The notes under the pieces are model-generated. The model did no database searches. It was not told the DNA's origin and saw nothing but the letters and a program-made list of their open reading frames with translations. Below, piece by piece: positions 61,422 to 64,000 of a stretch of 64,000 bases of DNA. The DNA lies in NCBI RefSeq assembly GCF_001425745.1, contig NZ_LMDF01000011.1, forward strand, positions 154,386 through 218,385, given 5' to 3'. The stretch comes from Caulobacter sp. Root343 (GTDB lineage Bacteria > Pseudomonadota > Alphaproteobacteria > Caulobacterales > Caulobacteraceae). Both the position numbers and the translations under genes were made by a program. Position 1 is the first letter of the stretch; the number at the start of each line of letters is the position of its first letter.

Positions 61422-62261
61422 ATGTCCAAGCTCGTTCCCGCCGTCCGTTCGGGCGACGTCCTGATGCCCGCCCTGGGCTTCGGCACCTGGCAGCTGGACA
61501 ACGGGACCGCCGTCCCCCTGGTCGAGAAGGCCCTGGAGGTCGGCTACCGCCATATCGACACCGCCCAGATCTATCGCAACGAGCGCGACGTCGGGGCGGC
61601 GATCCGGAACAGCGGGATCAAGCGCGACGAGATCTTCCTGACCACCAAGGTCTGGATCGACCATTTCGCGGACGGGGACCTGCAGCGCTCGGCCGAGAAG
61701 AGCCTGGAAAAGCTGGGCGTCGACCATGTCGACCTGCTGCTGCTCCACTGGCCCAAGCCCGACGTGCCGCTGGCCCAGACCCTGAAGGCCCTGAACGAGG
61801 TGCGTTCGCGCGGCCTGACCCGCGCCATCGGCCTGTCGAACTTCCCCTCGGCGCTGCTGGAAGAGACCGCCCAACTGTCGGAGGCCCCGATCGCCACCGA
61901 CCAGGTCGAGTACCATCCCTACCTGTCGCTGAAGACCCTGATCGCCAAGGCCCACGCCTTGGGAACCTCGATCACCGCCTGGTCGCCCCTGGCCCAGGGC
62001 AAGGTCGCCCAGGACCCGACCCTGATCGAGATCGGCCGCGCCCACGGCAAGACCCCCGGCCAGGTCACTCTGCGCTGGCTGGTCCAGCAGGGCGTCATCG
62101 CCATCCCGCGCACCAGCAACCCGGCCCGGATCGCGGAGAACTTCGACATCCTCGACTTCAGCCTGACGGACGAGGAGATGACCCGCATCCACGGCCTGGC
62201 GCGGCCGGACGGGCGGCTGGGGGACTGGCTGGACAAGGCGTACGCCTGGGATGAGGCGTAA
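61422..62261 (+). CDS. Aldo-keto reductase (2,5-diketo-D-gluconate reductase-like)
   Basis: 279 residues from the ATG at 61422. Catalytic DTAQIYRNE (Asp and Tyr), LTTKVW (Lys) and LLLLHWP (His) are all present, followed by NADPH-binding IPRTSNPARIAENF. The DkgA/DkgB-type subgroup also reduces methylglyoxal and other aldehydes. It is 20 bp after the Pr6Pr gene. Confidence 0.93.
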   Translation: MSKLVPAVRSGDVLMPALGFGTWQLDNGTAVPLVEKALEVGYRHIDTAQIYRNERDVGAAIRNSGIKRDEIFLTTKVWIDHFADGDLQRSAEKSLEKLGVDHVDLLLLHWPKPDVPLAQTLKALNEVRSRGLTRAIGLSNFPSALLEETAQLSEAPIATDQVEYHPYLSLKTLIAKAHALGTSITAWSPLAQGKVAQDPTLIEIGRAHGKTPGQVTLRWLVQQGVIAIPRTSNPARIAENFDILDFSLTDEEMTRIHGLARPDGRLGDWLDKAYAWDEA

Positions 62262-62362
62262 GGGGACGGGGCGCTAGGTCAGCAACGAGTGGGTTGCGGA
62301 TATTGGCAGGCGGCGGCCAGGTCATCTGTTAGGCTCGGGCCTTACGGTAGCGAGCGGCGACT

Positions 62363-62740
62363 ATGCCAATAGCAGTCTTATTGGTCGACGACCTGGGCCC
62401 GCACCGAGCAAGGTGTCTTAGCGTTCTCTCAAAGCGCTTCTCGTTGAGCCTCCTCGAGGTGCGAAGATCAATCGAGCACGGCCAGCCCGTGGTGACGCGC
62501 AATCTGTTTGATCGGCAGACCCCGCCGTTTGCGGAGATCTTTGCGGAAGCGCTGGCGGAGATGGAGGCGCTTGAGTGCCGATACAGAGCCTTCGAAGTTT
62601 CTGAAGGACAAGTCTGGACCTCACTGGAAGGCTACTATCAGCTCACCCCTGAGCGGCTACGAAACATGATTGGTGCGCGCCGAATCTCCCTGGAGCATCA
62701 ACGCCAGCTGGGTGAACTCGAAGATCGAGATCCGACCTGA
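62363..62740 (+). CDS. Orphan hypothetical protein (125 aa)
   Basis: 125 residues, soluble. Its codon use is visibly less GC-biased than the neighbouring genes (many A/T third positions). The sequence FSLSLLEVRRSIEHGQPVVT, then RNLFDRQTPPFAEIFAEALA and MEALECRYRAFEVSEGQ, looks like a small alpha/beta protein; the first part recalls the L7/L12 C-terminal fold and small immunity proteins. I do not recognise a family. It borders the toxin-tip fragment and the second orphan gene, so it may be an immunity protein or transferred gene (inference). Confidence 0.5.
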   Translation: MPIAVLLVDDLGPHRARCLSVLSKRFSLSLLEVRRSIEHGQPVVTRNLFDRQTPPFAEIFAEALAEMEALECRYRAFEVSEGQVWTSLEGYYQLTPERLRNMIGARRISLEHQRQLGELEDRDPT

Positions 62741-62857
62741 TCCGGTCAATGGAGTGGCCGGAAGCCGGTCCGCTCGAAGTCAGCAACGGGTGGGAAGGGG
62801 ACCTTGCGCCCGTTAGCTTCGCTGGATCAACGGCTCGACGACCGTCGTCGCGTTCCT

Positions 62858-63004
62858 TCAACACGACGCGATCCCGGCGCGCGTAAAGTGGCGCTCGATG
62901 AACCAGACGCTCGGATTGAGCTGACGGCGATCATTCAGCTCAAGCGCGGCCGTTGTCCGGTTGGCCAGGTCCGTGGTGGTGAAGTGGGCGTTGGGAACGG
63001 CCGC
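62858..63004 (-). pseudogene. Fragment resembling a polymorphic-toxin C-terminal tip
   Basis: An uninterrupted minus-strand run of 48 codons plus stop, with no ATG, between stops at 63005-63007 and 62858-62860. It encodes VPNAHFTTTDLANRTTAAL, LELNDRRQLNPSVWFIERHF and TRAGIASC. The layout DLANRT...LNPSxWFIExHF is one I associate with C-terminal tips of secreted polymorphic toxins (Rhs/filamentous haemagglutinin). Its length and lack of a start make it a remnant at best. Confidence is limited because 48 codons could be open by chance. Confidence 0.35.
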
Positions 63005-63031
63005 TCAGGGTGGGGAGCGGTCCAAGTCGGG

Positions 63032-63379
63032 TCAGACCGTATCGGCCCAAAACCCCAGCCTTGGCCCGAACCTCGCGCGCACCGTCGCTAGGCCGCCGTT
63101 AGCCTTCAGCATCTCTAGAAAGCCTACGCAGACGAGATTTGTGACGTGTTCGTCGCCATCCAAGGCATCTTCCAATGCCGCTAGGATCGCGTTCAACGAT
63201 CCCTGCCCTTCGGCGGAATTTGCGAGGCCGGCCACGTAAGACGCCACGTCACCGAGATACGGGTACTCAAGAAGCTCACCGGCGTCATCGCGGTTCTCTT
63301 CAACCGTGGCTTTCAACGCGCCATCGGCTTGAATGAGCGCTTCGAAGAGCCGGTGCTCTGATCGGTGGAGATCGGACAT
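63032..63379 (-). CDS. Orphan small protein, possible immunity protein (115 aa)
   Basis: 115 residues, acidic, soluble, all-helical in appearance: MSDLHRSEHRLFEALIQADG, then YLGDVASYVAGLANSAEGQG, LNAILAALEDALDGDEHVTN and LVCVGFLEMLKANGG. The ILAALE...GDExVxNLxxVxFLExL pattern resembles DUF7674-like/immunity-type proteins adjacent to polymorphic toxins (recollection, not verified). It is the best real gene in this region. A toxin-tip-like fragment lies 27 bp downstream on the same strand. Confidence 0.55.
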   Translation of the reverse strand: MSDLHRSEHRLFEALIQADGALKATVEENRDDAGELLEYPYLGDVASYVAGLANSAEGQGSLNAILAALEDALDGDEHVTNLVCVGFLEMLKANGGLATVRARFGPRLGFWADTV

Positions 63380-63448
63380 GAGATCAAGTTAGGCCATGGC
63401 GGTGAGGTCCGACTAGGGTCGCAAGCCGACCTCCCGGGTCGGGTGCGA

Positions 63449-63592
63449 TCCTTACATCTCTTGGAGGCTGCAGCGTGCAGGGCTGATCAGGTCAGTCAAG
63501 GACGACGCTTCGCGTCGCCGCGCGCGGCCGCCGGAGGCGGTCCTTGAGTGACCTGATCAGCCCTGCGATCGTCTCGCCGTGAGATGTAAGGA
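63449..63592. repeat. 144-bp long inverted repeat
   Basis: Outer arms TCCTTACATCTC (63449-63460) and GAGATGTAAGGA (63581-63592) match perfectly. Inner arms of 27 nt (63477-63503 and 63540-63566, containing GGGCTGATCAGG and CCTGATCAGCCC) differ at one position (TCAG/TCAC). The central loop of 36 nt is GC-rich. It lies directly left of a family B repeat. It could fold as a long hairpin or mark the end of a small mobile element; no transposase is present. Confidence 0.8.
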
Positions 63593-63612
63593 GGGCTCCT
63601 TCTCCCCGCACA

Positions 63613-63775
63613 ATTCCCTCTCCCCTTGCGGGAGAGGGTGGCCCGCGAAGCGGGTCGGGTGAGGGGTTGATGGACGGAGACGCTGCTGAAGCGGTGGATG
63701 CTGGGCGCCAGGCCGACAGGACTATCGACCCCTCATCCGTCGCCTCCGGCGACACCTTCTCCCGCAAGGGGAGAA
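63613..63775. repeat. Intergenic repeat, family B copy 2 (inverted)
   Basis: The reverse complement follows copy 1 at 59337 closely, with the same bounding hairpins (CTCTCCCCTTGCGGGAGAG here on the left, CTTCTCCCGCAAGGGGAGAAG on the right) and shared interior blocks such as GGTTGATGGACGGAGACGCT and CACCCGACCC. From 63776 to 64000 I see no gene or other element. Confidence 0.8.
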
Positions 63776-64000
63776 GGAAGTACGGGGATTGGGCGCGCTG
63801 TATCCCCGGCGTTCGTGAGATCGAACCCAGCGAAATCAAAGACTTCCAACTTTTACGCGCTCCTGAATGATCCGCGTTCAAAACCACCCCACAATCATCG
63901 CTGTCCCCGTCGCAAGGGGAGGGCGCTTGGATCCGGCCCGAAGCGGCGATGGGGATAGGCTGAGCGGGGTCGCCGTTAGGTCCCCGGCTGGCTCGTCAGG

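Noticed and set aside
62804..63091. A plus-strand 95-codon frame starting MRPLASLDQRLDD
   Set aside because: No ribosome binding site, low-complexity composition, and it opposes the fragment and the 115-residue gene.
63492..63887. A minus-strand frame coding LLPLREKV...SINPSPDPLRG...
   Set aside because: It is the translation of the family B repeat and inverted repeat. Such frames are artefacts of GC-rich palindromic repeats.

Overview
The window is very GC-rich, densely coded DNA of alphaproteobacterial type. The nearest relative I can suggest is Caulobacter (or another Caulobacterales/Caulobacteraceae member). The reasons are a PdeA-like GEDEF-EAL phosphodiesterase next to the cytochrome oxidase genes, a perfect TTAA-N7-TTAA CtrA-type site, a TonB-dependent receptor, YceI/b561 genes, and short palindromic intergenic repeats. 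This is inference from gene content; no rRNA or tRNA is present to confirm it. Nearly everything looks chromosomal and housekeeping. I see no integrase, transposase, prophage or CRISPR array.

Layout. 1-10 kb: a rhodanese gene divergent from a GlxA/AraC regulator, an HxlR regulator divergent from a QorB-like reductase, a catalytically dead recombinase-fold protein, a two-gene ABC-2 exporter, an SPFH/NfeD pair, a Crp/Fnr regulator and a nitronate monooxygenase-like enzyme. 10-16 kb: a likely operon bdhA - patatin - NUDIX - site-2 protease, then yaaA, a DUF1801 gene broken by an amber codon, and an AraC/GyrI-like regulator. 16-21 kb: a minus-strand run of yceI, a cytochrome b561-YceI fusion, a TsaC/Sua5 enzyme, a small conserved protein and an FAD-linked dehydrogenase. 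21-28 kb: acyl-CoA dehydrogenase, an alpha/beta hydrolase divergent from an OhrR-like MarR regulator with two palindromic operator candidates, a peroxiredoxin, YqgE and the PdeA-like phosphodiesterase.

28-38 kb is the respiratory block on the minus strand: ctaC, ctaD, ctaB, a CoxF-like small protein, cox11 (ctaG) and ctaE. A hairpin with a T-run follows, then DUF983, SURF1, thrC, an M16 peptidase, a GNAT enzyme and pdeA. 38-46 kb: a PadR-DUF1700-DUF2807 envelope-stress-type operon, tldD, a GNAT enzyme, a TonB-dependent receptor and a POT peptide transporter. 46-57 kb: DUF427, a 50-residue membrane protein under a CtrA-like site, gshA, rsmE, ppk2, a DUF4153 membrane protein with a calcium-loop-like C-terminus, an ABC exporter operon, ubiA, an LprI-like protein and a desaturase. 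57-62 kb: a methyltransferase, a VOC protein, a tandem pair of CxxCxxCC proteins, an epimerase-like protein, an MmcQ/YjbR protein, a Pr6Pr membrane protein and an aldo-keto reductase.

The last 1.7 kb (62.3-64.0 kb) differs from the rest. It holds two small orphan genes with less GC-biased codon use, a 49-residue fragment that may be the tip of a polymorphic toxin, a 144-bp inverted repeat and one member of a dispersed 165-bp repeat. It reads as an accessory, decaying locus.

The observations most worth checking are the recombinase-fold protein without catalytic residues, the palindromes around the OhrR-like regulator, the attenuator-like hairpin inside the oxidase biogenesis cluster, the b561-YceI fusion beside a stand-alone YceI, the CtrA-site-linked micro-protein, and the decaying locus at the right end.
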